From positions 62,001 through 126,000 of the forward strand of contig JAJOZX010005631.1 of NCBI GenBank assembly GCA_023014485.1: a stretch of DNA of 64,000 nt, given 5' to 3'. The notes under the pieces were generated by a model. It made no database searches. It saw only the letters and a list, made by a program, of their open reading frames with translations, and was not told the DNA's origin. The translations under genes and the position numbers were made by a program. Source of the DNA: Bathynomus jamesi (taxonomy: Eukaryota; Arthropoda; Malacostraca; Isopoda; Cirolanidae). Shown one piece after another: positions 10,220-20,234 of the stretch (the first letter of the stretch is position 1; every line of letters begins with the position of its first letter).

Positions 10220-10300
10220 AATGTTCTAAGCTCCGCCCACTGTAAGACCAGCAACGTGAGTCATGCTACTATCTGTGATTCCCTGCGTGGTCAGTCGACT
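10220..10300 (+). promoter_or_regulatory. Gene C promoter (central copy)
   Basis: CTCCGCCCAC (10231-10240), GCAACGTGAGTCATGCTACT (10251-10270, with AP-1-type TGAGTCA) and CCTGCGTGG (10282-10290) lie within 150 bp of the start codon. No good TATA box is visible. The same block is at 12170-12230 for the right copy. Confidence 0.55.
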
Positions 10301-10370
10301 GCAGTAAGCCCTTGAGATCAGACGCGTATTCGCCAGCGTAGAAGAAAAAAGAGATCAGACGTGTATTCAA

Positions 10371-10961
10371 ATGGCTGCCTTTAATATTGCTTGTACAACG
10401 TTTATGAAATGGTATTCAGCAAAGTGCCAGGATGTGGTGGATACCGAAAAACTTCCTATTCCCCCCTCCTATGCCTCTTTTAAAACCACATTGGATTGTG
10501 CGAAGTTGCAAGATGTACAAATACTCTACGGATGTTCTGGTGAGACCGTTGAAGGTTTTCGTTGCACAGACGATGTGCTGAAGTATGCTGTAGAGCTAAA
10601 CTTTATAAAGTCTCACATATACCGTGAAGTAAAAGAGACAACGCGTGCAGAAGAGAAGCAGCAGGTATGGATAATGAGTCTTGTGGATGGGGGGTGTGAC
10701 AAGCGGTATCACGTCATGTTACACCATGTCGATTGCTCATACCCTACGAATGAAAATGTGAATCTCGTAATCATGGACAATCTTAAGTATTTTTATCACT
10801 ATATTAATGTATATCATGATGAGGTTCGTAGTGAGGTTGTGGCTAGTGCCCTGCGTGAGTTTTTAACAGACTTTAGAGACGAGTATCGTTTGAGGGGCAG
10901 AAAGGAAAAATATGAGCATATGTTCCTCTCAAATAGTTCGCCGGAGTGTGAAGATGTTTAG
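10371..10961 (+). CDS. Gene C: unrecognised 196-aa protein, intact copy
   Basis: ATG at 10371, no in-frame stop to 10961, and an AATAAA signal about 25 bp later (near 10988). No signal peptide or membrane segment is evident. The middle contains CSGETVEGFRCTDDVLKYAV and the end has a charged helix-like region (EFLTDFRDEYRLRGRKEKYE). I recognise no domain. Copies at 8212-8828 and 12311-12910 share almost all residues but carry a one-base deletion in codon 17. Three copies with conserved promoter and protein imply it was functional recently. It sits between two direct palindromic repeats at the centre of the giant palindrome. Confidence 0.65.
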   Translation: MAAFNIACTTFMKWYSAKCQDVVDTEKLPIPPSYASFKTTLDCAKLQDVQILYGCSGETVEGFRCTDDVLKYAVELNFIKSHIYREVKETTRAEEKQQVWIMSLVDGGCDKRYHVMLHHVDCSYPTNENVNLVIMDNLKYFYHYINVYHDEVRSEVVASALREFLTDFRDEYRLRGRKEKYEHMFLSNSSPECEDV

Positions 10962-10983
10962 TAGAACATTATAAAATGTACCT

Positions 10984-11232
10984 AGTGTAATAAATAAGTT
11001 AACAATAGGCACATCAATGATTATACTCAAGGTGTATATATATATTTACAAACGTGTGATAAATAAGTTAACAATTGAAATTCTGTGTTAACATAATTTC
11101 ATTTAACTTAATTATCACACATGTTTTTAAATATATATGTCTTGAATATAATCATTGATGTGTCTATTGTTAACTTATTCATTACACGTGTTTGTAAATA
11201 TATATAGCTTGAATATTTCTTTTATTAAATAA
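10984..11232. repeat. Palindrome P2, complete dyad
   Basis: AT-rich palindrome centred near 11090. The outer parts TAATAAATAAGTTAACAATA and its complement (TATTGTTAACTTATTCATTA) bracket inner GATAAATAAGTTAACAATT and complement arms. HpaI-type GTTAAC sequences occur five times. No ORF. P1 is a truncated direct copy. Confidence 0.8.
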
Positions 11233-11288
11233 ATCATGTTTCAATTAGCTTGTGTGTGTGTGTGTGTGTGTGTACAGGTGAAAGAACC

Positions 11289-11365
11289 GCAACGTGATTC
11301 ATGATACTCCCTAGAAATTTCCTGCGTGGAGCTTGATAATGACGTCAAAACGACATTGTATAAAG
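11289..11365 (+). promoter_or_regulatory. Gene D promoter (right)
   Basis: GCAACGTGATTCATGATACT at 11289-11308, CCTGCGTGG at 11321-11329, a perfect CRE TGACGTCA at 11340-11347 and TATAAAG at 11359-11365. The start codon is at 11466. Matches the left-arm promoter base for base apart from small changes. Confidence 0.65.
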
Positions 11366-11465
11366 GAAGGCGAAACTTTCACTTTAACTCATTACAAGAT
11401 TGGTAATAGAGGGTAGAGTCGTGATAGTTAGCTCTCTGTGCCTTGACCAATTCCTAGGTGGTGAC

Positions 11466-12012
11466 ATGATATCTGACGTTTCAAACGGGTTTGAAGCATA
11501 CAAGTTGATAAATATATCGCTCGGTAAAATTGCATCCAGACGTTCCAGAAGAGCTGGTGCATCTTTGCATAAATCATTATTAGTTGCCACTGTGTTACAT
11601 AAAGCCCGTTTTGTATACTTAGAAGCAGCACATAATTACCTCCACACAATATTTTCCCCACCACAAGGGCAACCTGAGGAGATTGCCCCCGACCCACCTC
11701 AAGCCCCCGCACCATTACCTGAAGTGTCCGTTACCCCAGTGAGCCCCCTCTCTTGTGGTGTCAATAATTTCAACCAAGATGATTATTCACCCATTGAATG
11801 CATTAGTGAAGAGCGTAAATCTAGATTAGAAGGTAACGACTGTGAAGTATACTCGAGCAGTGAATATAGTTGCAACGAAACCTTGCACCATACCAGAAAA
11901 AGACGGAGTTTCTGATCAGGAAACAAAGGCTGCAGTTTACTCAATTTTACCGAAATGAATCAAAGATAATTTAGAACATGAACAATACTCAGGCTGCTAT
12001 TTTAGCGACTAA
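11466..12012 (+). pseudogene. Gene D (right), frameshifted SERTA-like copy
   Basis: Same start and SERTA-like region as the intact left copy (K29 is R here). Two bases are missing in the run after TRKRR (near 11908), so the frame ends as RKRRSF. Beyond the shift a CGA codon of the intact copy is TGA (near 11955). The last residues (EQYSGCYFSD) are still recognisable up to 12012. Without the C-terminal part it would still make the SERTA-like and proline-rich portions. Confidence 0.7.
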
Positions 12013-12310
12013 AATTTTGTGTTGATGTGGCTTCGATCTATAACTTGAATATCTCGTTTATTAAATCGTATTTGTAAATATATATAACTTGAATATCTCG
12101 TTTATTAAATAACTCGTTTCAATTAGCGTTTCACTTTCTCCTTTGTGTGTGCACAGGTGAAAGTTCTAAGCTCCGCCCACTGTAAGACCAGCAACGTGAG
12201 TCATGCTACTATCTGTGATTCCCTGCGTGGTCAGTCGACTGCAGTAAGCCCTTGAGATCAGACGCGTATTCGCCAGCGTAGAAGAAAAAAGAGATCAGAC
12301 GTGTATTCAA

Positions 12311-12910
12311 ATGGCTGCCTTTAATATTGCTTGTACAACGTTTATGAAATGGTATTCAGCAAGTGCCAGGATGTGGTGGATACCGAAAAACTTCCTATTC
12401 CCCCTCCTATGCCTCTTTTAAAACCACATTGGATTGGGCGAAGTTGCAAGATGTACAAATACTCTACGGATGTTCTGGTGAGACCGTTGAAGGTTTTCGT
12501 TGCACAGCGATGTGCTGAAGTATGCTGTAGAGCTAAACTTTATAAAGTCTCACATATACCGTGAAGTAAAAGAAACAACGCGTGCAGAAGAGAAGCAGCA
12601 GGTATGGATGATGAGTCTTGTGGATGGGGGGTGTGACAAGCGGTATCACGTCATGTTACACCATGTCGATTACTCATACCCTACGAATGAAAATGTGAAT
12701 CTCGTAATCATGGACAATCTTAAGTATTTTTATCACTATATTAATGTATATCATGATGAGGTTCGTAGTGAGGTTGTGGCTAGTGCCCTGCGTGAGTTTT
12801 TAACAGACTTTAGAGACGAGTATCGTTTGAGGGGCAGAAAGGAAAAATATGAGCATATGTTCCTCTCAAATAGTTCGCCGGATGTGAAGATGTTTAGTAG
12901 AACATTATAA
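12311..12910 (+). pseudogene. Gene C (right), frameshifted copy
   Basis: Begins MAAFNIAC at 12311 with the same one-base deletion at AGCAAG as the left copy. Another deletion near 12505 (ACAGCGATG for ACAGACGATG) restores a readable frame (12500-12910), and a last one near 12881 alters the C-terminus. The promoter cassette upstream (12170-12235) is intact. Confidence 0.65.
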
Positions 12911-12953
12911 AATGTACCTAGTTCGTGAAAATTATCCTGAAGAACTATTTCTT

Positions 12954-12960
12954 TATATAA
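12954..12960 (+). promoter_or_regulatory. TATA box of gene A (right)
   Basis: TATATAA, followed by CGCGCAGTTG, lies about 50 bp before the ATG at 13006 and only about 60 bp after the end of gene C, so C and A are tightly spaced but separately promoted. Confidence 0.55.
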
Positions 12961-13005
12961 CGCGCAGTTGTTGTAACGATTTAGAAGATTATTTCATTTG
13001 CCGCT

Positions 13006-13368
13006 ATGTTGAGTGAGTTCACGATTGAAAAGCTCGGGTCGGTAGAAATAAACCCTCGATTGGAAAAGCGTGTTTATAAACTTGTGTTTAATAATGTGGT
13101 TAACGATGAACTCTTTGTGCTTGCTTTTGATTGTATTCTAGACGTATTTAAAGATAACTTACCAACCGGATGTAAAGTGGGAACGAAAATAGTACTGAAC
13201 GATATGAAAGCCCTTCATATCGAGCACAGGTTTCCGTATACTTTAAGCTGTGAAATATTATTAAACCGCGTATACTGCGTAATGCAGAGCAATAATGACG
13301 TAATTGTAGACTCGGTTAAGTGCGAGTTTAGTATTTTGAAAAAAGTTAAATGTATTTATATATTTAAC

Positions 13369-13420
<52 letters not shown>

Positions 13421-13470
13421 CTGCTATATTGATGGCTATACGATTTCTTATTTTGCGCGGTAGAAGATAA
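13006..13470 (+). CDS. Gene A (right): small CRAL-TRIO-like protein
   Basis: Start ATG at 13006. Residues 1-110 match A' (MLSEFTIEKL...RVYCVMQSNNDVIVD), with substitutions such as V for A and L for R at FVLAFDC. The frame continues for about 25 residues, enters a GT array (13371-13419, coding CVCVCV) and stops at 13470. The natural stop is therefore unclear. The central segment resembles a CRAL-TRIO core (FDCILDVF, then G-KIVLNDMKALHI). The left copy is frameshifted. It lies between gene C and convergent gene B. Confidence 0.55.
13371..13419. repeat. (GT)n array
   Basis: About 24 GT units overlapping the 3' end of the gene A frame; mirror of 7717-7755. Confidence 0.9.
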
Positions 13471-13482
13471 AGTGTATGTGTT

Positions 13483-13967
13483 TATTTATTTAGTTGTGTG
13501 TATATATTCATGACACGAGATTCTTCAAAAGATTGTATAACACGTGTCAAATCCTCATCGGACCTTAAAGGAATAATGCTTTTAAAACATATACAGAGTA
13601 TACAGACATCCCCATTATGTGAAGATATCTTTGGTTCGAGGAATAACATTGAATGCCATAAAATTTCGATTTTAGCATAATGGGGGTAAGAAGTAAAACC
13701 AAATAACATTGATTGACATTTTTGGCGAGTATCTATTTGACGAGATACTACACCCCATCCATATATATATATATAAATTCTAATTATAGACACTTACATT
13801 TCTATGGTAGTCCCTTGCGTCGGATTGTAAGGAGCGTCACTGCACATGTCTTCTACGGTTTGCGTTGTAAATAATTCATCACGGTCAACCGCATTAAAAA
13901 GGCTAATTGTCGTTAATGCTGCAGTATCACTCTCTTCATACAAGTCTGGGGAGACGTACAGGTCCAT
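13483..13967 (-). CDS. Gene B (right): unrecognised, possibly spliced
   Basis: ATG at 13967, 70 bp after a TATAAAAG box. The first segment encodes 57 acidic residues (begins MDLYVSPDLYEESD, later VEDMCSDAPYNPTQG) and ends at a TAA embedded in a perfect GTAAGT donor (AAT|GTAAGT near 13797). A second open segment (75 codons after a CAATG start, ending 13484) has its stop overlapping AATAAA signals. Candidate acceptors (GTGTAG, AAATAG) do not join the two segments in frame with this donor, so the gene model is uncertain: either a 57-residue protein or a spliced product with a different junction. No domain recognised. Confidence 0.45.
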
Positions 13968-14033
13968 GGTGGAGGGAATGATTATTCACTGACGCGAAAA
14001 TAGCTACTGTTACTCCAAACTGAAAAATATCCC

Positions 14034-14041
14034 CTTTTATA
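14034..14041 (-). promoter_or_regulatory. TATA box of gene B (right)
   Basis: TATAAAAG on the minus strand, 70 bp before the ATG at 13967; mirror of 7093-7100. Confidence 0.6.
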
Positions 14042-14395
14042 GGCACAATCGCCAAGCTCCGCCGCAAAAGACCAGATGTTCGTAGTGATTGGCTGCCGAT
14101 GTAGCTGGGTGGAGCTATGACGTGTACCAATCCGCTATAACGGGACCGGACGAGTAACATATATATATTTTCACCAATAGATTTAATGCTCTTATTCTCC
14201 TTTGAAAATTATTTGGTGATTAGTATAGAACTTTTGATACTGATTCCAAATATGGTTTCAGAATGTTTCTATCACCCATAGTTTTCGAGAAAATATTTAC
14301 TCAGATTTTCCCGCATCATTAGTCACTAATGTAATCGAGAGGTTATAAAGAAATATATCCTAATTATATTTTAGAAGAACATTCGGTTTCAACGT

Positions 14396-14570
14396 TAAAC
14401 TGTGGGTCTAAGGTGGGGTGAAAACCTTTCCAATTGCGCTAGGGGACAATTATTTGGTGTTTCTTTTTTGGCACTGAGTCAGGTTTCAGAATTTTCTAAT
14501 GTTAAACTGCGGGTCTAAGGTGGGGTGAAAACCTTTCCAATTGCGCTAGGGGACAATTATTTGGTGTTCT
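14396..14570 (+). repeat. Short copy of the 106-bp tandem array
   Basis: About 1.7 units of the array seen at 6351-6740, with GGTCTAAGGTGGGGTGAAAA in each unit. Confidence 0.8.
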
Positions 14571-14648
14571 TATAAACTTTGGTACAAAGCAATTGATCGG
14601 TACAAGGCTGAGCTCACCTACACCGTTCACCCTGAAGAACTATTTCTT

Positions 14649-14655
14649 TATATAA
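14649..14655 (+). promoter_or_regulatory. TATA box of gene A' (right)
   Basis: TATATAA with CGCGCAGTTG following, 46 bp before the ATG at 14701. Confidence 0.5.
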
Positions 14656-14700
14656 CGCGCAGTTGTCGTAACGATTTAGAAGATTATTTCAATTGCCGCT

Positions 14701-15032
14701 ATGTTGAGTGAGTTCACGATTGAAAAGCTCGAGTCGGTAGAAATAAACCCTCGATTGGAAAAGCATGTTTATAAACTTGTGTTTAATAATGTAGCTAACG
14801 ATGAACTCTTTGTGCGTGCTTTTGATTGTATTCTAGACGTATTTAAAGATGACTTACCAACCGGTTGTAAAGTGGGAACAAAAATAGTACTGAACGATAT
14901 GAAAGCCCTTCATATCGAGTACAGGTTTCCCTATACTTTAAGCGGTGAAATATTATTAAGCCGCATATACTGCGTAATGCAGAGCAACAATGATGTAATT
15001 GTAAACTCGTACAAGCATATCCCGTTATTTGA

Positions 15033-15113
<81 letters not shown>

Positions 15114-15165
15114 TCGCGTGCGTTTAATAATTAATTTCTTACATCAAGTAGTTAATTTCTTATAA
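14701..15165 (+). CDS. Gene A' (right): small CRAL-TRIO-like protein
   Basis: Conserved start at 14701 and the same 113-residue body as the left A', with only a few changes. After KHIPLFEQN the frame runs through a CT array (serine/leucine) and a TA array (tyrosine/isoleucine) before stopping at 15165. The array boundary (near 15040) is likely where the original coding end was replaced. Same weak CRAL-TRIO-like core as gene A. Confidence 0.5.
15041..15110. repeat. (CT)n-(TA)n compound array
   Basis: CT then TA dinucleotides; the uninterrupted counterpart of the site occupied by a hAT at 4510-5819. Confidence 0.9.
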
Positions 15166-15293
15166 TAAATAAATCTCTTAAAAGCCAAAATTCATTTGTT
15201 TTAATTTAATATGCGTTTAGTTTCATTTTAAAATAATACACATTTGGCATTTTTTCCTGATTTTCATACCTCGCGTAAGATTAACTACAGATC

Positions 15294-15294
<1 letters not shown>

Positions 15295-15388
<94 letters not shown>
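15295..15388. repeat. (CT)n-(TA)n compound array
   Basis: CT (15295-15339) then TA (15340-15388); mirrors 4218-4303. The TA part is directly adjacent to a transposon end. Confidence 0.9.
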
Positions 15389-15392
<4 letters not shown>

Positions 15393-18354
15393 AGACCGTT
15401 TCACGATTATATGTAATTTTTCAAATTGAATTTTGATAAACGCACACACTTTTATTTTTTTATATAAAGGAAGAAAAACAAATAGACAAAATATCATTTT
15501 ATTTGAATGATAAAAAGGCACCCCTCAGATGGCACTTCTTTTACATTAATGGATAATTAGAGCAAATATAAGACTGAACGAAAAATATGTTTTAAAACAA
15601 AGCGACTTAAATTCTATTTAAGACATATATTGATTAAGAATATAGGGATTTCAGTGGCTGAGGGACCTCCTTTCTCTGATTTTCAATGATTTGAAAGGCC
15701 AGTTGTCTCTCTTCCTCACTCTTTGTGAGCTTCTCATTAAACTCTGTAGCCAGTTTGACTCCTCGTTCAGCACAGTCGTTGATTACTTTGACTGCCATAA
15801 CCCGATTACGGTGCTCCTCAATGTCTTCAAGTTTCTTGGGAATTTCTATTTTCAAACACTTGAAGAAGTCTTGTGTTTGAGTTGTGACAAAACTGGTAAT
15901 CTTTAAGTCATTGGGGTTTTGCAACATTCGGGGGTCCACCTTTCTTGCCCTCACTTTTCGAGGAGGCGCGTGGTGAAGGTTGTGGAGCATTAGAACCTTA
16001 TCATCTTCAGTCACGAGGTTTGAGAAAAAGCCAAATCCTACAAGATCCTCACTCAAGTACCAACCATGGTTCTGAAGTTTTTTGAGGGCTGTAGCACCCA
16101 CTTCCTTATCAACCTGGATCTTGTAGATATGTAGCATCTTGAGGAGGGCCAAATCATTTGCTGGAGCATCAATTCCAACTGGAGATGTATACCAAGCTTG
16201 AAGATAAACTGTCACTGAAAAGGCGTTTATTCGTATCAGAGCTTGTTTTTCATGAGGGGTGAGAAGGAATTGGTTCCTAAATAAGTAAATTTTTAAGGAA
16301 TAGATGCCCTTTCCCATCCATCTAGCTCTGCAAGATAAGTGCAAGATAAGTGCAAGTTCTAAGTATTCCCTGTAGTCACCTCGAGTGTGGCCCTCTTGAA
16401 GTTTGGAGTTGATGAAAGAAATAAGCTTGTCTCTGTGCTTCAAGATCCAATGATCTAAAGATTCTGAGGTGAGATCATTGGGCTCATAGGGCTTGTAATT
16501 CTGCTGAGCAATGTTATCCCAACAATCTCTGAATCGATTGAATAAGGGAATTTGTGGACCTGAAGAAGAGAAAAACATGTCAAAAACTGCAGTGATAAGA
16601 AGCTCGTGGATATGGTGGCGACATGCCAGAAAAAGGAGTGATCTCTGAAGGGCCTTTTGGATGATGGTACAAGCCCCAGCATGGATACCTGTATTGCTTG
16701 CAGTAGTATCAAAACAAAGGCCTGCTACCCACTCATTTACTTGTGGCCATTGCTCCAAGACATCTAAAACTGCTCTCCCCATTTCTTCTCCCGTTCCAGA
16801 AATAAGCTTTGGAATAGACAGTGATTTTTCTAATTCGCCTGCACCAGTCACAACAATGGGCATTACATCAATCTTACCCCCATGCATGGATGGAAGAAGC
16901 TTTCCATCAAAATGAATTATTAAAAGCGTATTTGGTTGGAAACTGGCTTTAATGTCTTCTCCCATTTGCATCCGTGTTGATCGCCGAGACCTGTAGATAG
17001 AGGATGATGAAAGTGTGATCTCTTCAATTTCCACTCCAGCAGCTGAAAGGGCAGGTGCCACAATGTGCATAGCAGCTCTTGCAGATGTTCCAGTGCGGTC
17101 CAGAGCAGCCAAGAACTTTTTACCCCTAACAATTACACCTGGTTCAAGCTTCTCCTGTTTTGAAGATGATGATGGGAGTGCTCTGTAGAACAATTCATCA
17201 CCAGATGATTCTTCACTTCCTCCTGAACCGGAATTTTCACATTGGTTGAGATCCACAACCTTTGTCAGTTGCTTCATTTCTTCCTTTGATTTCCTGCGAA
17301 GTTTTTCCATTCTTTCCATGCTTATCTGTCGTGCTTTTGCCTTTCTTGAAAACTCCTTGTCTTCTGGACCCATAATCATTTTCCGATCGTTCCTTTGATC
17401 CTTAAGAAAATCTTATCCTCCTGCAATTTTATTTCTGTTTCCACTTCTGAATGAGCTACATCGAAAAGCTTCTTTAAGCTGGTGACAAATTCTGCTTCAT
17501 TCTTCTCTTGAGTCGGAGTTCGTCGAGTTCGGTTCTTGACCAGCCCTTCATGCTTATTGTAAAGCCTTTTAAGCTTTGAGACAATATAAGGCTTGTGGGA
17601 TGTAATTAAGGAGGCTTTTTCCCACATAGCAATAACTTCGTTGGCTACAGTTGCGCAAGCTACAGAGACATTTTGCTTTCCCACCTTAATGATAAAAAAG
17701 ACGTTTAAGGAGATCACTGTTAGTTGGAAGCTGCTTCTCAGAAAAACCCTCTTCCAGCACTTGTCCGACCAACCAGACTTCACACTTGTTTCTGGTTTTT
17801 GCCATAATTCTGAGGGAAAAAGTTTTACCACCTGTTAGTCTTAATAATAATATAATATAATCATTAATCACTCACCTAAATTATATTATGACTTGAGTAC
17901 TGTAAGAAAGTTGTAAAGTAACATGAAGTAACCTTTCTAGAACAGTAAACTTGTGAAAATATCAGTAATTATAGATGAAAAAGCAAATAAAACATCATAT
18001 AATCATAAAGGGAAAAAATGGAAATTCTAGAATAGTTATCCTGAAGGAAGAATTTTCTAGAATTCTCTCTAAAGAATATAGAGGGGTTACTGGACCATTC
18101 CTGAAAATGACCTACTTATCTTCCAATTTTATTTATGAATTTTATATACCAAATTTAAGAGGACATCACAAAATAAATAAATATATTTGCCAGAAAAATG
18201 AAATTTTCTCATGAGGGTTAAATAGATATGCATTGAGGGGTGGGATAACAATAAGCTCTTGTCTTAATATTTTGCATGAAGTCTTTATTCATGACATATT
18301 ACTTTTTTAGTATGTGTGCGTTGAGCCATCATAAATTTCGATTTTTCGAAACGG

Positions 18355-18357
<3 letters not shown>
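15389..18357 (-). mobile_element. 3-kb DDE-type transposon of unassigned family
   Basis: Present only in the right arm, between two TA arrays that are adjacent in the left arm. The ends match loosely as inverted repeats: AGACCGTTTCACGAT on the left against AGGCCGTTTCGAAAAATCG on the right, each followed inside by ACGCACACA. It carries one transposase-like gene on the minus strand (15634-17805). The unrelated hAT-like copy at 50574-53982 encodes a related protein. Confidence 0.7.
15634..17805 (-). pseudogene. DDE/RNase-H-like transposase, two frameshifts
   Basis: Starts at MAKTRNKCEVWLVGQVLEEG (17805). A first frameshift lies in the A-run near 17695, a second near 17402 (TTCTTAAGG), then 581 codons are open to 15634. 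The N-terminal part has a conserved ANEVIAMWEKASL...LFDVAHSE module seen in many arthropod repeat-encoded proteins. The core shows IHFDGKLLP, CFDTTASNTGIHAGAC and CRHHIHELL. These look like catalytic aspartates and a C-x2-H-x3-E element of an RNase-H-like (hAT-related) fold. The C-terminus has AERGVKLATEFNEKLTKSEE. Superfamily inferred from these motifs only. Only two small indels separate it from an open gene. Confidence 0.7.
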
Positions 18358-18395
<38 letters not shown>

Positions 18396-18630
18396 GTGGG
18401 CATATCTAAGAAATGGAGTCGAGAGAGGTTTTGTTCAAGCTGTCTAGGAGAAAGGTCCTTATGGTCATTCGAGTTGGGCAGATTCTCGGAATTCCTTTCC
18501 TCTAGCGAATTGAGTTTTGGTTAATTTCAACTTTTAATTGAATTGTTTCGTAAATTCATATTGTTTCAATTTTTTTTTCGCATGGAAAGAGACTCGTGTG
18601 TTTCGTAATTTTCATCTCGATACAACTTAG

Positions 18631-18693
<63 letters not shown>

Positions 18694-19267
18694 CGGGTTT
18701 GGGGAATGACGATCGTCGAATTGTTTCATAAATTTTCAATTCCGTTCGTTTTTCCCCCACTGATATTCGAATGTTTATAAACAGAGTTTAATTGGATTCA
18801 CCCCAACGTCAGACCATTACTTCGATCTTATATAATTATTTTAGGATTTATTTCTTGTAGTACTTGTGTTACCTTATTTCTATAAAATAATGTCTTGAAG
18901 TGCTATTTTTGTTCGGATATGGGGAAGGAGATTATAAGCCGTGTTTTCAGAACATGTTGAGAGTTTAATATCAGCTATTACACAACCAATTCTATACATA
19001 AGGCTTCTTTAGCTGAAAGAGTTCAGATATATATATATAATTATAGTAAACGAAATAAACTAGTTAACCATAAAATTAATTATTTTCTATTATGAAGTTT
19101 TCGAAGGTAAACTATGTTATTTGTTTCGAAAAGTTTAAGTTCAATGAAGTTAATGTTAAATTTGCTTCTAAACTAAAATTAAATGTTATAATATGAAAAA
19201 AAATAATATTATATATATATATATTTACCTAACATAAGATGTTTAAAAGAATGTATAATAGATATAT

Positions 19268-19302
<35 letters not shown>
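18358..19302. repeat. TA arrays and AT-rich right-arm DNA
   Basis: TA arrays at 18358-18392, 18637-18692 and 19259-19302 separate AT-rich sequence that is the mirror of 1780-4220. No gene seen. Confidence 0.85.
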
Positions 19303-19303
<1 letters not shown>

Positions 19304-19417
19304 ATATAATCTAGCAAGAGCAATCCGATCATTGCAAAAAAACTGGAAAGGTATGCAATTAATAAAGATTGAGTGTGTATTTATTTAATATACAGAATTT
19401 AATTGGAATAACTATCG

Positions 19418-19666
19418 TCATATTGTGTTACACAATGGATGATTAATATTTCTGGAATACATGGCGCTCTCTGATGGTGCGATCTGGCACATCAGCACCC
19501 GATTACATGGCTTGATGTGGCAACTCTGCATCTGCATACATGGTGCGATCTGACAACTCAGCAACTGAACACATTGCGCTATCTGGCAATTCAGCCAGAA
19601 TAGAGGCTTATAAAAGACCGCGAAGTTGGTGAAAGACTCATTCCAGCTCGGCTCCCAGCCGAGCAA
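19418..19666 (-). other. Mirror of the 80-codon cysteine-rich ORF
   Basis: Right-arm copy of 1462-1704 with a 6-bp in-frame insertion. The opposite strand carries TATAAAAG at about 19611 followed by GACCGCGAAGTTGG, so the strand of any transcript is unclear. No family recognised. Confidence 0.25.
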
Positions 19667-19764
19667 GGACCTCTGGTCCTTCTCTTTCAGGCCCTTTGGT
19701 AAAACCCCTTAGTGGCCTCTTAGGTTAGGAAAACGAAAATAACTTGGGGGAGAACTCCTATCTC

Positions 19765-19955
19765 CTTCAGGTGTGTCTCTCTCTCTCTCTCCTACAGGTG
19801 TCTCTCTCTCCCCTTCAGGTCTCTCTCTCTCTCCTACAGGTGTCTCTTTCTCCTTCAGGTCTCTCTCTCTCTCTCTCTCCTACAGGTGTCTCTCTCTCCT
19901 TCAGGCGTCTCTCTCTTCTTCAGGTGTCTCTCTCTCTCCTTCAGGTGTACCCCTC
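19765..19955. repeat. CTCTCT-CAGGTG minisatellite
   Basis: Mirror of 1095-1370 with fewer units. The proline/serine/leucine ORFs here are repeat translations. Confidence 0.85.
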
Positions 19956-20014
19956 CCCCCTTGGCTCAGTCAACTGGCTGATTCAGCCAACTGGCTGATT
20001 CTGGCTGATTAGGA

Positions 20015-20025
20015 GCCTATAAAAC
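20015..20025 (+). promoter_or_regulatory. TATA-like box in right-arm repeat block
   Basis: CCTATAAAACAACGCC, downstream of the paired CTGGCTGATT repeats. A second TATAAAAG lies at about 19611. The two TATA regions are each followed by a C/T-rich stretch ending GGCCCTTTGG, suggesting a duplicated promoter unit. The product is unknown. Confidence 0.35.
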
Positions 20026-20234
20026 AACGCCTACTCGGCTGAAGTCTTAATGTGCACTTGGCTCCTGCCAGGTGAACACCTCTCCTCCTTTCTCTCCTTC
20101 TTTCTCTCTGGCCCTTTGGGGGGAATAGCTTGGGGGAGGCCCCCAAGTTGCATGCCCCTTGCAACCTAGGTTGGCAACAAAGGCCAGTACTCTTTTTTTC
20201 TTTCTTTTTTTTTTTCTTTTTTATATATTTTTTG

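Noticed and set aside
5884..13967. LxCxE (Rb-binding) motif in genes A-D, expected for small DNA-virus early proteins
   Set aside because: I looked for it in all four and did not see one.
15691..17838. Plus-strand ORFs over the 15634-17805 gene
   Set aside because: Shadows of the minus-strand transposase.
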